Shown: positions 13,755 to 25,336, numbered from the stretch's first letter. The stretch: DNA of 64,000 nucleotides from an uncultured Gammaproteobacteria bacterium (GCA_913058135.1 CAJXPR010000001.1:24113-88112); one strand, 5' to 3'. Made by a program: numbers and translations. The notes: generated from the sequence alone by a model not told the origin.

Positions 13755-14390
13755 ATGGAAGACTGTTGCACCGACAAGGGCAATGAGCTTACTCAGTTGC
13801 GTGAACGGCAGGGTCACGTACTCTATATAGCTTTTGCGATCAATGCTGCGATGTTCATCGTTGAATTCACGGCAGGTTGGATCTCTAACTCAACTGCGCT
13901 ACTTGGCGACTCGCTTGATATGTTCGGCGATTCCGTTGTGTATGCCATCACACTCTTTGTATTGCACCGGGGTGTCCGAGCCAGGGTGGGAGCTGCGCTC
14001 TTCAAGAGTGGATTCTTGCTGTTTTTCAGCGTGCTGATCATCGCCGAGGCAATCCGCAATAGCTTCATAGGCACAGTGCCCGAGGCGGGATGGATGGGGT
14101 TGATTGGCGGCGTCGCCCTAATCGCAAATCTTATCTGTCTGCTGCTGCTTTACCGCCATCGCAGCGACGACATCAATATGAACTCCACTTGGCTGTGTTC
14201 GCGCAATGATGTCATAGCCAACGTCAGTGTTCTGGTAGCCGCAGGACTGGTCATGATCACTGAGTCGCTATGGCCGGATTTGATAGTCGGTGTGGGTCTA
14301 GCATTACTATACTTGCACACCTCGATGAAGGTGGCGAAAGATGCCCAGTATCAGTGGCGCAGTCAAGATAAACGGCCTGTTGCCAGATGA
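13755..14390 (+). CDS. Short CDF-family cation transporter lacking the C-terminal cytoplasmic domain
   Basis: Six-TM CDF-like core (STALLGDSLDMFGDSVVYA), 211 aa. Confidence 0.85.
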   Translation: MEDCCTDKGNELTQLRERQGHVLYIAFAINAAMFIVEFTAGWISNSTALLGDSLDMFGDSVVYAITLFVLHRGVRARVGAALFKSGFLLFFSVLIIAEAIRNSFIGTVPEAGWMGLIGGVALIANLICLLLLYRHRSDDINMNSTWLCSRNDVIANVSVLVAAGLVMITESLWPDLIVGVGLALLYLHTSMKVAKDAQYQWRSQDKRPVAR

Positions 14391-14489
14391 GTGATAGTAG
14401 CTCCAAAAATCATGTGGCCAAACAGACCATGACAGTACCACTGAAACTAGTCGACGAGTTACAATAGATTTTTTCAAACAATGGCAGAA

Positions 14490-14600
14490 ATTAGATATGT
14501 CAGCCGGCGCCAATGAATGCCCCATGACGAATTAATGGCGCGTATTGAAGCTGATCTCCTTCGGCAATAGGTATCAGTTACTGCAAAGCCTTTACCAGCA
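14490..14600 (-). pseudogene. Decayed CzcI-like leader gene remnant
   Basis: By-eye similarity to 13390-13490: tcagccggcgccaatgaatgccccatg / tcagccgacgccaatgaatgctcatgg, then gaagctg...ggcaatag...actgcaaagc in both. Confidence 0.65.
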
Positions 14601-14798
14601 GCGGCTAACTGCCATGATCGACGGTATCGACCCTCCGCTCAGGGCGCCGCCCCTCACCAATCGTCGGAGTACAAAAACAGCTACAAAGGAGATCAGCAGC
14701 GTACCCTTCCAAAAAAATATGGATTAGCTGTCCTTCTTAAAACAAGCCGACAGAATTACGTTAACCTGTTAGTATGTTGTGATAAATTGTCAATCACG

Positions 14799-15416
14799 CT
14801 ATTCACCATGCTGGGTGCCTCGTTCCTCGTGAATGTCCATGTGGGCATCGCGCAGAATATCGATGCCTCCATAAAGTGCAATGCCTGCGACGGCGATTCC
14901 CACAAGCAAGTCGGGCAGGTTTGAGCCTGTCCAGATAACGACAATACCTGCCAGGATGACGCCGCCATTTGCGACAAAATCATTTAGACTAAAAGTGGTC
15001 GCAGCACGCAGATTCACATCATTATTTTGTAATTTTTTCAACAGATAGAGTGACAAAAGGTTCACCACCGCTGCGACCGCGGCCATTGTCATCATCATTG
15101 CGCCGACGGGGTCCGAGCCCTCAAAATAGCGACGAATTGCATCTAGAATGACGCCGCCTGCGAATATCAAGAGCATAACACCGGAAAAACGGGCCGCGCC
15201 GCGCTTCCAGGAGCGTGAACGGCTTAAAGCAAGCAGGCTTATTCCGTAGACAATAGCGTCGGAGGAGTTATCAAGCCCATTCGCGATCATGGCGTTGGAA
15301 TCACCGATAAGACCCGACATCAAAAATCCAGCTGCGATAGCCACATTCAACCAGAGCACAATCCAAAGCGTGCGACGTTTTTTAGCTGAATCGAGATTAA
15401 AATTCGCTTCACTCAT
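14799..15416 (-). CDS. Short CDF-family cation transporter lacking the C-terminal cytoplasmic domain
   Basis: CDF-like core (SNAMIANGLDNSSDAIVYG), about 205 aa. Confidence 0.85.
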   Translation of the reverse strand: MSEANFNLDSAKKRRTLWIVLWLNVAIAAGFLMSGLIGDSNAMIANGLDNSSDAIVYGISLLALSRSRSWKRGAARFSGVMLLIFAGGVILDAIRRYFEGSDPVGAMMMTMAAVAAVVNLLSLYLLKKLQNNDVNLRAATTFSLNDFVANGGVILAGIVVIWTGSNLPDLLVGIAVAGIALYGGIDILRDAHMDIHEERGTQHGE

Positions 15417-15504
15417 GGGTAATACCTTTTTGACCCAATATCGGCCCATAACTTAACTTTTCGATTTCGCCTGGGCCAACAAAGCGAACTTCATTAGATA
15501 GACA

Positions 15505-15604
15505 CAGCTAGTCGGAGATAAAACTCATCCACCGGAGCAAATATGTTCCTGTACTTAGGATTCAGACAGGTTTCTTGTATGGATAGTTCCGAACTTGGTT
15601 CGAC
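15505..15604 (-). pseudogene. Frameshifted remnant of a TonB-dependent receptor C-terminus
   Basis: Minus strand reads RTKFGTIHTRNLSES/(frameshift)KYRNIFAPVDEFYLRL versus intact receptor RQTRFDTIYTGSLSNPQFRDIYAPLDGFIVNGG. Confidence 0.8.
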
Positions 15605-15687
15605 GAGGGCCTCACACGCCCTCGAGGCTGAGGAATGGGGACATACTTCCCCCGAACACCTTTCCAGCCATCAAGGACGTGAACCAA
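15604..15687. repeat. Structured dispersed repeat, copy 1
   Basis: Hairpin CGAGGGC-ctcacac-GCCCTCG followed by ggggacataCTTCCCCCGAACACC and ...gtgaacc; shares 15-nt core with copy 2. Confidence 0.6.
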
Positions 15688-15806
15688 CTGCATGATCGTG
15701 ATGTATATTTCTGCGCCGCGAGTATCAGCAATGTGAGCTGGCTGGACAACGAGACTCGCTATCAAGGCGGTCATTAGAACCGAACCAGATCGATCAGGAC
15801 GGCGTC

Positions 15807-15839
15807 GACAATAGAGGCGACCTGGTCGCCTCTATTGTC
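15807..15839. other. 33-bp perfect palindrome (16-bp arms, 1-nt centre), possible terminator or regulatory hairpin
   Basis: gacaatagaggcgacc t ggtcgcctctattgtc. Confidence 0.9.
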
Positions 15840-15962
15840 CAGTCTATTTTCTTGTTAGGATTCAAGTTCGGATAGGAGTTGATGCCGGATGAGACCGAAC
15901 AACACCTCTTATCGCGCCGAACGCGACCGTACACAGCAGTTGCAGATGGAGCGGAGGCAAGG

Positions 15963-16976
15963 ATGAGTTCTGACAGCAGTTGGTGGAATCTTCTGCCGTG
16001 GGCGGCGGTTTTGTTGGGTTCGCTCTGGACGGCTCACTGGGGCGCGGAGCAGTTTGCGCGCCCGCTCAGGAAGCTGCGCCGGCAGTGGGGTATCTCCGTC
16101 GCCGCTGGTGGGGCTCTGGTTGGACTTGCTGCCGCAAGCCCTGAGATCGGCATCAACGCTAGCAGTGCGTGGCGAGGCTCTGCCGATGTCGGGTTTGGCG
16201 TTACACTCGGCAGCAACATCCTCGCCATTCCGCTGATGGTGGCGACTGCCTATTTGGCCTCGCGCACCAAGAGACTACCCGGCGATAGCGAGCACCGCGA
16301 GCATTTACAGCAGCGGCTGCTCAGAGTCGAGCGTAGCGCCGCGACTGTGCAGGCATTGCCCTACCTTGCCATTATCGGGCTCTTCGCCCTACTAACCGTG
16401 CCCGCACCTTGGCGAGGGCTGCAGCCGCTCGATGCGCTAATTCTTCTCGGCGCCTACGCCATCTATCTGGCTCAGGCGCTGTTTCGGAAAAAAGAGCGCG
16501 GCGAGCGCGTGGAATGGCAAGGCAAGGAGATTGCCTTCGCCATCGGTGGTGTGGCGGCAGTGGCGGGCGGCACCTACTTTGCCGTCATGGCGACCGAGCG
16601 CATCGTCGAGACTTTGGGCATTTCAAGAATCATTGGCGGCCTGTTCATTACTTCGCCGGTGGCGATGATGCCGGAGATGGTAGCGACCTGGACACTGGTG
16701 CGTAGCGGCCAGACCACCTCCGGCGTCACTAGCGTGGTAGGCGATCACGCGGTAGTGTTGACGCTGGGGCTAATGCCATTAGCATTGGTCTCGCTGCCCA
16801 TTGAGAATATGGGACTCTTTGTTACGAGCCTCGTCTTCATGTTTGCGATGGGCGCATCCTACGGGGGATTCATCCACTTCGGCGCGTCAACGCACGGATT
16901 TCTGCGCTGGCAGGTGCTGACGCTTCTCGGTTTGGGTCTTTGTTACGTCGCCGCAGCCATCGCCTGGGCACAATAG
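15963..16976 (+). CDS. Sodium/calcium exchanger (CaCA)-like cation antiporter
   Basis: Two repeated alpha-motif-like segments (LAAASPEIGINASSAWRG..GFGVTLGSNILAIPL and FITSPVAMMPEMVATW..GVTSVVGDHAVVLTLG); ORF can also start at 15879. Confidence 0.75.
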   Translation: MSSDSSWWNLLPWAAVLLGSLWTAHWGAEQFARPLRKLRRQWGISVAAGGALVGLAAASPEIGINASSAWRGSADVGFGVTLGSNILAIPLMVATAYLASRTKRLPGDSEHREHLQQRLLRVERSAATVQALPYLAIIGLFALLTVPAPWRGLQPLDALILLGAYAIYLAQALFRKKERGERVEWQGKEIAFAIGGVAAVAGGTYFAVMATERIVETLGISRIIGGLFITSPVAMMPEMVATWTLVRSGQTTSGVTSVVGDHAVVLTLGLMPLALVSLPIENMGLFVTSLVFMFAMGASYGGFIHFGASTHGFLRWQVLTLLGLGLCYVAAAIAWAQ

Positions 16977-17205
16977 GGCTCCGCGGAGATCCAACGAGCG
17001 CAGCAGTAACGACTGTTGGCACCTCCTCCCGCTCCGGTCCCCCAAACTGAGGGCTGGTCGTTGCCTTGAAGACCGTATGTGCACAAGCCACGCCCATGGG
17101 GACCGCCGCCGACAGCACATGATCGCTCCCCGTTCGGAGGATATGGCAGTTCTGAGGAATTCATTCTTAAGTTTGAACGGACACTTATAATTATGTATCG
17201 GCTTA

Positions 17206-17246
17206 CAGGGAAGGCCGGAGAATTCTCAGGGAAGGCCGGAGAATTC
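17206..17246. repeat. Tandem 21-bp direct repeat (2 copies)
   Basis: cagggaaggccggagaattct + cagggaaggccggagaattc. Confidence 0.95.
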
Positions 17247-17330
17247 GATGTGTCAATCTCCTGATCCTGCGTCGGTACGTACCGAACCCGGCGCCACAGT
17301 CACCTGGGCGGTTTGAGCCCAGAGGCCTTT

Positions 17331-17426
17331 GAGGCAGCCTCAGCGTGAGGCTTCAAAGTGTCCAAAAATCGGGGGCATTCCACACACTTCCCCCGAACAC
17401 CATTCGGGCCACCAAGCCCGTGAACC
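17331..17426. repeat. Structured dispersed repeat, copy 2
   Basis: Hairpin GCCTCA-gcg-TGAGGC, then cgggggcattccacacaCTTCCCCCGAACACC and ...gtgaacc; same orientation as copy 1. Confidence 0.6.
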
Positions 17427-17621
17427 GATAGCTCTCGCCAGCAGTACCATCGATAAGCGGCTGAGGGCTGTGGTAGTAAGCTATAAGTCAGACTCTCGGG
17501 TCCGAACATAAGCACACTTTGTCACAGCGGCGTTGAATATAGGCATTGGCTCTGACGTTTCGTGGGCAACGGTGGCGATGGGCAGAATTGTCTCGTCAAC
17601 GTTTTTAAAACTTTATCAGTA

Positions 17622-19037
17622 TTACCTGCGTTGTGTCGGCTTGTACATGGTGGGGCTGGGATTGAACCACGACAGCTCCCGGTGCAGCTTAACCACCTGC
17701 CCGATAATGATAATTGCGGGGGCTTTCAATTGTGCCGATTCAACTTTTCCCGCAATGTCCTGCAATGTGCCGGTGACAACCCGCTGTTGCGGCAGGGTGC
17801 CCTGCTCGACTATGCCTACCGGCATGGCGGCGCTCATGCCGTGGGCCTGCAGCTGCTCGCATATCACTGACAGGGTGATCAGCCCCATGTAAATCACCAG
17901 CGTCTGGTCTTCTTTGGCCAGCGCGGGCCAGTCCAGATCTGGCAAATCGTTTTTCATGTGGCCAGTGACAAAGCGCACGGATTGTGAATAGTCACGGTGC
18001 GTGAGAGGAATGCCGGCGTAGGCGGCACAGCCCGATGCCGCAGTGACACCGGGCACTACCTGGAAAGGCAGGCCGGCGGCAGCCAGTCGGTCGATCTCTT
18101 CACCGCCGCGGCCAAATATAAACGGGTCGCCGCCTTTCAGGCGCAACACCTTGTTGCCCTCGCGTGCCAGGCGCACCAACAGGTCGTTGATCTGCTCCTG
18201 TGGCACCGGGTGATGCTTGGCTTCCTTGCCCACAAAGATACGTTCGGCGTCAGGTCGCACACGCTTCATGATCTCCGGTGATACCAGCCTGTCGTACAGT
18301 ACAACATCGGCCGCGTACATCAGTCTCAACGCCTTCAGTGTTAACAGGTCCGGATCGCCGGGGCCGGCGCCGACCAGGTAGACTTCGCCCTGCAGCGAAT
18401 CGTTGTCAGCGTCTGCCAGGCTCGCCTCGAATATCTGCATGGCTTCCTGCTCGCGACCGGACAGCATCAGTTCGGGCATGGGGCCCGACAACAGTTTTTC
18501 CCAGAACCGGGTACGTTTGCGAAAATCGCTAACCCCGTGTTTTACCCGGTCACGCAGGCTGCCCAGTACCGCTGCCAGACGGCCGTAGGCGGCAGGCAGC
18601 ATGATGTCGATTTTTTCCTTGAGCTGGCGGGTCAGCACCGGCGAGCTGCCACCGGTAGAAATAGCTACGACCACAGGCGAGCGATCGACAATGGCCGGCA
18701 CGATAAAACTGCACAGTTCGGTCTGGTCGACGACGTTGACCGGCAATTTGCGTTCGCGCGCCAGTACCGATACGTGCCGGTTAACTGCGTCATCGTCGGT
18801 GGCCGCAATAGCCAGTACCACGTCATCCAGATCCTGGTCGGCAAAACCGCGTTCGTGAATCTCGCCACCGTGTTCGCTGACCAGCTCACGCACGGCATCG
18901 CTGACCCATGGGGCTACCACGATCAATGTGGCGCCGGTGCGCACCAGCAACGCCGCCTTGCGGCTGGCCACCTCGCCTGCCCCGACCAGCAGGCAGCGCT
19001 GGCCACGTACGTTCATGAAGACCGGTAGATAATCCAT
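17622..19037 (-). CDS. cysG: Siroheme synthase (uroporphyrinogen-III methyltransferase / precorrin-2 dehydrogenase / ferrochelatase)
   Basis: N-terminal MDYLPVFMNVRGQRCLLVGAGEVASRKAALL and SUMT VYLVGAGPGDPDLLTLKAL. Confidence 0.97.
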   Translation of the reverse strand: MDYLPVFMNVRGQRCLLVGAGEVASRKAALLVRTGATLIVVAPWVSDAVRELVSEHGGEIHERGFADQDLDDVVLAIAATDDDAVNRHVSVLARERKLPVNVVDQTELCSFIVPAIVDRSPVVVAISTGGSSPVLTRQLKEKIDIMLPAAYGRLAAVLGSLRDRVKHGVSDFRKRTRFWEKLLSGPMPELMLSGREQEAMQIFEASLADADNDSLQGEVYLVGAGPGDPDLLTLKALRLMYAADVVLYDRLVSPEIMKRVRPDAERIFVGKEAKHHPVPQEQINDLLVRLAREGNKVLRLKGGDPFIFGRGGEEIDRLAAAGLPFQVVPGVTAASGCAAYAGIPLTHRDYSQSVRFVTGHMKNDLPDLDWPALAKEDQTLVIYMGLITLSVICEQLQAHGMSAAMPVGIVEQGTLPQQRVVTGTLQDIAGKVESAQLKAPAIIIIGQVVKLHRELSWFNPSPTMYKPTQRR

Positions 19038-19114
19038 GATCCTGTTGTCCTTTTACCCTTTTTACTCTTTTGCCTTTTTAATTGGCGAAGACGATGTTGC
19101 GCCAGCCTGGACGA

Positions 19115-20443
<1,329 letters not shown>

Positions 20444-20821
20444 TTACGCCAGCAGACGCGCAAGCGCCATGCCGAGCCATGTCGCCAGCACACAAACCAT
20501 GACGCTGGTGAGCATGTATCCGATGGCCTGCAGCAGCCAACCCTGCTGGATCAGCAGCATGGTATCCAGCGAAAACGTGGAAAACGTGGTGAAGGCGCCG
20601 AGAAAACCGACCATTAGCAGTGCCCTGGCATCGGCGGACAGCAGCATTTTTTCGCTGACCAGCACATACAGCACACCGATGAGTAAGGAGCCACTGATGT
20701 TGACCAGCAAGGTGCCCCAAGGCAACCGATTGCCCAGCAGGGATGCCACCAGATTCATCAGTCCGAAACGCGATAGCGCGCCGGCGGCGCCGCCCAGTGC
20801 GATGGCCAGCCAGGTAATCAT
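20444..20821 (-). CDS. crcB: Fluoride efflux transporter CrcB
   Basis: [27 protein letters not shown]; start overlaps rarA stop. Confidence 0.95.
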   Translation of the reverse strand: MITWLAIALGGAAGALSRFGLMNLVASLLGNRLPWGTLLVNISGSLLIGVLYVLVSEKMLLSADARALLMVGFLGAFTTFSTFSLDTMLLIQQGWLLQAIGYMLTSVMVCVLATWLGMALARLLA

Positions 20822-22257
20822 GGCTTATCCCGGTGGCGCTTGACTGAACCAGGTTTGACTGTACTGGGGCTAACCGAATCGCGTTTGCCGGCATAGCGTT
20901 TTACCGGGCTGTCTGCATCCCGCTGACGCAGCCATTGCAGTTTTTCGCTGATCTTCTGCTCCAGGCCATTGTCGCCCGGCTGATAATAACGTGTGTCTTT
21001 TAAGGCTTCGGGGAAATAGTTTTCACCGGCGGCATAGGCGCCCTCTTCGTCGTGGGCATACCGGTACTGGGCGCCATAGTCCAGGTCTTTCATCAGACTG
21101 GTGGCGGCGTTGCGCAGGTGCAAGGGCACTTCATGCGAGGGCTGGTTGGCAACATCGGCCCTGGCCGCATTAAAAGCCATATACACCGCGTTGCTCTTGG
21201 GTGCGCAGGCCAGGTAAATGACCGCATGGGCCAGTACCAGCTCCCCTTCCGGACTGCCCAGCCGGGTTAGTGCATCCCAGGCTGAAAGCGCCATCTGCAG
21301 GCAGCGTGGATCTGCATTGCCAATATCTTCACTGGCCATGCGGACGACCCGGCGGGCGACATACAAAGGGTCACAGCCGCCATCAAGCATGCGAATCAGC
21401 CAGTACAGCGCGGCATCCGGCGATGAGCCTCTGACCGCCTTGTGCAGGGCCGAGATCTGGTCATAAAACAGGTCGCCGCCCTTGTCAAAGCGGCGCGGGC
21501 TGCCAAACAGAACCTGATCCAGTATGTCATCCCCGATGGCTTCGCCATCAGACACCAGGTCGGCTGCGATTTCCAGCAGGTTCAGAGACTTGCGGGCATC
21601 CCCGTCGGCGGCTGCCGCGAGTCGGTCAAGTGCCTTGGCATCAAGTTGCAGTTTGCGCTGACCCAGACCCCGGAGCGGGTCCTCACACGCCTGAGTCAGT
21701 ACTTCCATCAACTCCGCATCGGTGAGGCTTTTTAATACATACACGCGTGCGCGCGACAACAGTGCATTATTAAGTTCGAATGAGGGGTTCTCCGTGGTGG
21801 CGCCGACAAAAATCAGTGTACCGTCTTCGATATGGGGCAGAAAGGCGTCCTGCTGGCTCTTGTTGAAGCGATGCACTTCATCCACGAACAGAATCGTGGC
21901 CTGGCCATTGTGCTGCTTGCGCTGGTGCGCCCGTTCGACGGCGGCGCGGATTTCCTTGACGCCGGATAACACGGCAGAGATGCTCTCAAAACTGGCGTCA
22001 CTGGCAATGGCGACCATGCGTGCCAGCGTGGTTTTGCCGGTGCCCGGTGGTCCCCACAGGATCATCGAGTGCGGCAGGCCGCGGCTGATGGCCTCTCTTA
22101 GCGGTTTGCCGGGGCCGAGAATATGGGCCTGTCCGATGTATTCATCAAGCGAGCGCGGACGCATGCGCGCAGCCAGCGGCTGCGACTGCAGCGGCGCTCC
22201 GTCATTGTCGGTCGCGGCGCTGCCCCCGGTCAGGTCTTCAAAGCTGGTCTGTTTCAT
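20818..22257 (-). CDS. rarA: Replication-associated recombination protein A (AAA ATPase)
   Basis: [44 protein letters not shown]. Confidence 0.96.
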   Translation of the reverse strand: MKQTSFEDLTGGSAATDNDGAPLQSQPLAARMRPRSLDEYIGQAHILGPGKPLREAISRGLPHSMILWGPPGTGKTTLARMVAIASDASFESISAVLSGVKEIRAAVERAHQRKQHNGQATILFVDEVHRFNKSQQDAFLPHIEDGTLIFVGATTENPSFELNNALLSRARVYVLKSLTDAELMEVLTQACEDPLRGLGQRKLQLDAKALDRLAAAADGDARKSLNLLEIAADLVSDGEAIGDDILDQVLFGSPRRFDKGGDLFYDQISALHKAVRGSSPDAALYWLIRMLDGGCDPLYVARRVVRMASEDIGNADPRCLQMALSAWDALTRLGSPEGELVLAHAVIYLACAPKSNAVYMAFNAARADVANQPSHEVPLHLRNAATSLMKDLDYGAQYRYAHDEEGAYAAGENYFPEALKDTRYYQPGDNGLEQKISEKLQWLRQRDADSPVKRYAGKRDSVSPSTVKPGSVKRHRDKP

Positions 22258-22948
22258 CAGCGTCTGGGGAGCGATTGTCGATGATATCCAGGAAGTCATC
22301 TTCCGGCGGTTCGAAGGTAAACACAGCATCGTCGATGGGCTCATTGACCCGTCGATTGTTAAATTCCCACAAGGTGCGCTGGCCGTTGGTATTGATCAGC
22401 AGGATGGATTCCAGAAGGCCGTCAGCGAAGTAAAGCATGACGCGATCGTAAAGACTGGCCGGATCCAGCGGACGCAACACAAACTCCCAGTCATTGCTGG
22501 CCACCGGCACAGCTTCAATGCTGTATTCGTCAGCGATGGCTTCAGTCTCGCCGCCCAGCAATTGTGCAGCCAGTTCCGATTCATCGGGATCCCAGTCTTC
22601 AATGGTGAGCTGAAGCAGATCCGGCTGGTAGTTCCACAATGTATCGCCGTTGGTGACAATCAGCTCCGGAAATGGTGCCAGTGTCTCCCAGTAAAACCCA
22701 TGCGGACGTTTGAGCATAAACAGAATGGTGCTTTCTTCCAGCACCCCGCCGCTGGATTCGGTAATCAGTTGTCTGACGTCGGCTCGAAACGTGGTCAGGC
22801 TGGCAAGCAGGTCTGCCAGACGTTCAGCTGGCGCGACCGAACCCTGCTCGACAGGCGCTGGCTCAGCAGCATTGGCGCTGGCCGGCAACAGGGTCGGTGC
22901 CGCCGACAGACTGAGCCCAAATACACAAAACAGGAGGTAGGATTTCAC
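22238..22948 (-). CDS. lolA: Outer-membrane lipoprotein carrier protein LolA
   Basis: LolA signature ([14 protein letters not shown]...[40 protein letters not shown]); between ftsK and rarA. Confidence 0.95.
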   Translation of the reverse strand: MKSYLLFCVFGLSLSAAPTLLPASANAAEPAPVEQGSVAPAERLADLLASLTTFRADVRQLITESSGGVLEESTILFMLKRPHGFYWETLAPFPELIVTNGDTLWNYQPDLLQLTIEDWDPDESELAAQLLGGETEAIADEYSIEAVPVASNDWEFVLRPLDPASLYDRVMLYFADGLLESILLINTNGQRTLWEFNNRRVNEPIDDAVFTFEPPEDDFLDIIDNRSPDADETDQL

Positions 22949-23008
22949 GGTCAGTCCTTTTACACAATGGATTGCGATCAGTCTGAGGGATGACTGGTTA
23001 ACGGTTGC

Positions 23009-25336
23009 TTAACGCGGAGGCGGCGGCGCCAGTACTTCGCGGCTGCCATTGGTGCCCATTTCCGACACCACGCCCGCGGCTTCCATCGCTTCAATCATGC
23101 GCGCAGCGCGGTTGTACCCGATACGCAATTTGCGCTGAACGGCAGAAATCGAGGCCTTGCGCGATTCACAGACAAACGCCACTGCCTCGTCGTAAAGCGC
23201 GTCGTCTTCTTCGCCGCCTTCTCCGCCACCGTTGCCGCCCATGTTCATGTCGCGTTCTTCGACGCCCTGGGTGATTTCGTCGATGTACACCGGTTCGCCA
23301 CGGGATTTCCAGTCGGCCACTACACGGTGAACTTCCTCATCGCTGACAAAGGCGCCGTGCACGCGCCGGGCCAGGCCCCCGCCCGGTGGCAGAAACAGCA
23401 TATCGCCGTTGCCCAGCAGTTGCTCGGCACCGCCCTCACCCAGGATGGTGCGCGAGTCCACCTTGGACTGCACCATGAATGACAATCGGGTCGGGATATT
23501 GGCCTTGATCAGGCCGGTGAGCACATCTACCGAAGGACGCTGGGTTGCCAGTATCAAGTGAATACCAGCCGCGCGCGCCTTTTGCGCGATGCGAGCGATC
23601 AGTTCTTCGACCTTCTTGCCGACTACCATCATCATGTCGGCAAGCTCATCCACGACCACCACAATATTGGGCAAGGCTTCCAATGGCGGTGCTTGCTGAT
23701 CGTCCTGCAAAGCCATGGGGTCGGGTCGCCAGATCGGGTCGATGATGGGTTCGCCGGCCTTGATGGCATCCTGCACCTTCTTGTTGTAGCCGGCCAGGTT
23801 GCGCACGCCCAATGCCGACATCAGTTTATAACGACGCTCCATCTCCGCCACGCTCCAGCGCAAGGCGTTGGCTGCGTCCTTCATGTCCGTGACCACCGGC
23901 GTCAACAGGTGCGGGATACCGTCGTAAACAGACAACTCCAGCATCTTCGGGTCGATCATGATCATGCGCACATGTTCGGGCGTGGACTTGTACAGCAGGC
24001 TAAGAATCATGGCATTGATGCCTACTGACTTACCCGAACCGGTTGTTCCTGCTACCAGTAAGTGAGGCATTTTGGCCAGGTCGACAATCACCGGTTTGCC
24101 GACGATATCGTGACCCAGTGCCATGCTCAGCGCCGATTGTGCCTTGTCGAATTCCGGCGAAGCCAGTACCTGACTGAGCATGATCATTTCGCGGTGTTCA
24201 TTGGGTATTTCAATGCCGATGACAGTTTTGCCGGGAATCACCTCTACCACCCGCACGCTAACAACAGCCAGGGAACGTGCCAGATCCCTTCCCAGGCCAG
24301 TTATCCGGCTGGCCTTGACCCCCGGCGCCGGCTGTACCTCAAAGCGTGTGATGACGGGCCCGGGGTTAACGGCAGTGACTTCGATTTCAATGCCAAAGTC
24401 TTGCAATTTGAGTTCCAGCAGCTTCGACATGGCTTCCAGGGATTCGGTTGAATAACCCTTGTTGCCGGTATTCTTGTGTTCGTCCAGCAGGCTGACTGCG
24501 GGCAGATCACCGGGTGCGCTTTCAGTAAACAGTTTGGTTTGTCGTTCTTTTTCGACACGCTGGCTGCGTTGTGGTGGTGTGCTGAGAACTGGCTCAATGC
24601 GGGGTGGGACGCGTTTCTTATCTTTTTCGATGCGGACATCCAGGGCCTTTTTACGTTTTTCGACGCCCTGCCGTACTTTGTTGGCTTCGTCGCGTTTTTC
24701 CCGCCAGGCGCGCATGGCATCAGCAGCCTGTGAAACGCCGTTCAGGGTCCAGTAACCGATACGATCGACGACTTTCAGCCAGGAAATTTCGAAGGTGACT
24801 GTCAGGCCAAACAGAAAGATGCTCAGATACACCAGCGTGCTGCCGAACAGGGCCAATACCGGAACACTGGCGTCAGCCATGGCGGATCCGATAAGCCCGC
24901 CCGCCGGCCAGGTGCTGCCCTCGGGCATGGCAAAGTGCAAGGTGGCCAGTGTGCATGCACCGATGACCAGCAAGATGATGCCCATCACCTTGAGAGAGAC
25001 AACCATCCAGGAAAATTCGCGGTCGCGGTTCGACTCGCGGAACAGGGTAAATACCTTGAAGCCCAACGCTAACGGGAAAATGTAGGCAAAATAGCCGAAC
25101 ATGTGCAGCAAAACATCTGCTAACCACGCACCCATGTGGCCAATGGCGTTTTCTACCGGATCGCCAGAGCCGGTCGTGGTAAAGCCGGGATCCTGGGGTG
25201 AATAGCTCAGCAGCGCTACCAGCAGCACCAACCCCAGCAAAAACGCGCTGATCAAGGCGCCTTCGCGCATGATACGTTGCGACAGGCTGCTGAGCCGGTC
25301 GTCCGTTACCGTTTTTTGTTTTGACGCATTTTTCAA
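23009..25336 (-). CDS. ftsK: DNA translocase FtsK
   Basis: 4-TM N-terminus, [20 protein letters not shown], gamma domain at C-terminus; start likely TTG at 25336. Confidence 0.97.
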   Translation of the reverse strand: MKNASKQKTVTDDRLSSLSQRIMREGALISAFLLGLVLLVALLSYSPQDPGFTTTGSGDPVENAIGHMGAWLADVLLHMFGYFAYIFPLALGFKVFTLFRESNRDREFSWMVVSLKVMGIILLVIGACTLATLHFAMPEGSTWPAGGLIGSAMADASVPVLALFGSTLVYLSIFLFGLTVTFEISWLKVVDRIGYWTLNGVSQAADAMRAWREKRDEANKVRQGVEKRKKALDVRIEKDKKRVPPRIEPVLSTPPQRSQRVEKERQTKLFTESAPGDLPAVSLLDEHKNTGNKGYSTESLEAMSKLLELKLQDFGIEIEVTAVNPGPVITRFEVQPAPGVKASRITGLGRDLARSLAVVSVRVVEVIPGKTVIGIEIPNEHREMIMLSQVLASPEFDKAQSALSMALGHDIVGKPVIVDLAKMPHLLVAGTTGSGKSVGINAMILSLLYKSTPEHVRMIMIDPKMLELSVYDGIPHLLTPVVTDMKDAANALRWSVAEMERRYKLMSALGVRNLAGYNKKVQDAIKAGEPIIDPIWRPDPMALQDDQQAPPLEALPNIVVVVDELADMMMVVGKKVEELIARIAQKARAAGIHLILATQRPSVDVLTGLIKANIPTRLSFMVQSKVDSRTILGEGGAEQLLGNGDMLFLPPGGGLARRVHGAFVSDEEVHRVVADWKSRGEPVYIDEITQGVEERDMNMGGNGGGEGGEEDDALYDEAVAFVCESRKASISAVQRKLRIGYNRAARMIEAMEAAGVVSEMGTNGSREVLAPPPPR

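Noticed and set aside
15562-15774. 70-aa minus-strand ORF with a GVRGKYVPIPQ motif resembling one in ORF 17300-17515
   Set aside because: Similarity is explained by the shared structured DNA repeat; the ORF also runs out of frame into a TonB receptor remnant, so not a real gene family
16870-17164. Cluster of short overlapping minus-strand ORFs after the exchanger gene
   Set aside because: Several frames open simultaneously over GC-rich non-coding sequence; no domain or RBS support
15604-17426. Possible integron attC cassette structure
   Set aside because: Could not find paired RYYYAAC/GTTRRRY core sites at the repeat ends and no integrase in the window; kept only as a generic structured repeat
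21722-22993. 423-aa plus-strand ORF
   Set aside because: Antisense shadow of rarA/lolA in GC-rich sequence; no recognisable domain and the opposite strand codes for conserved proteins
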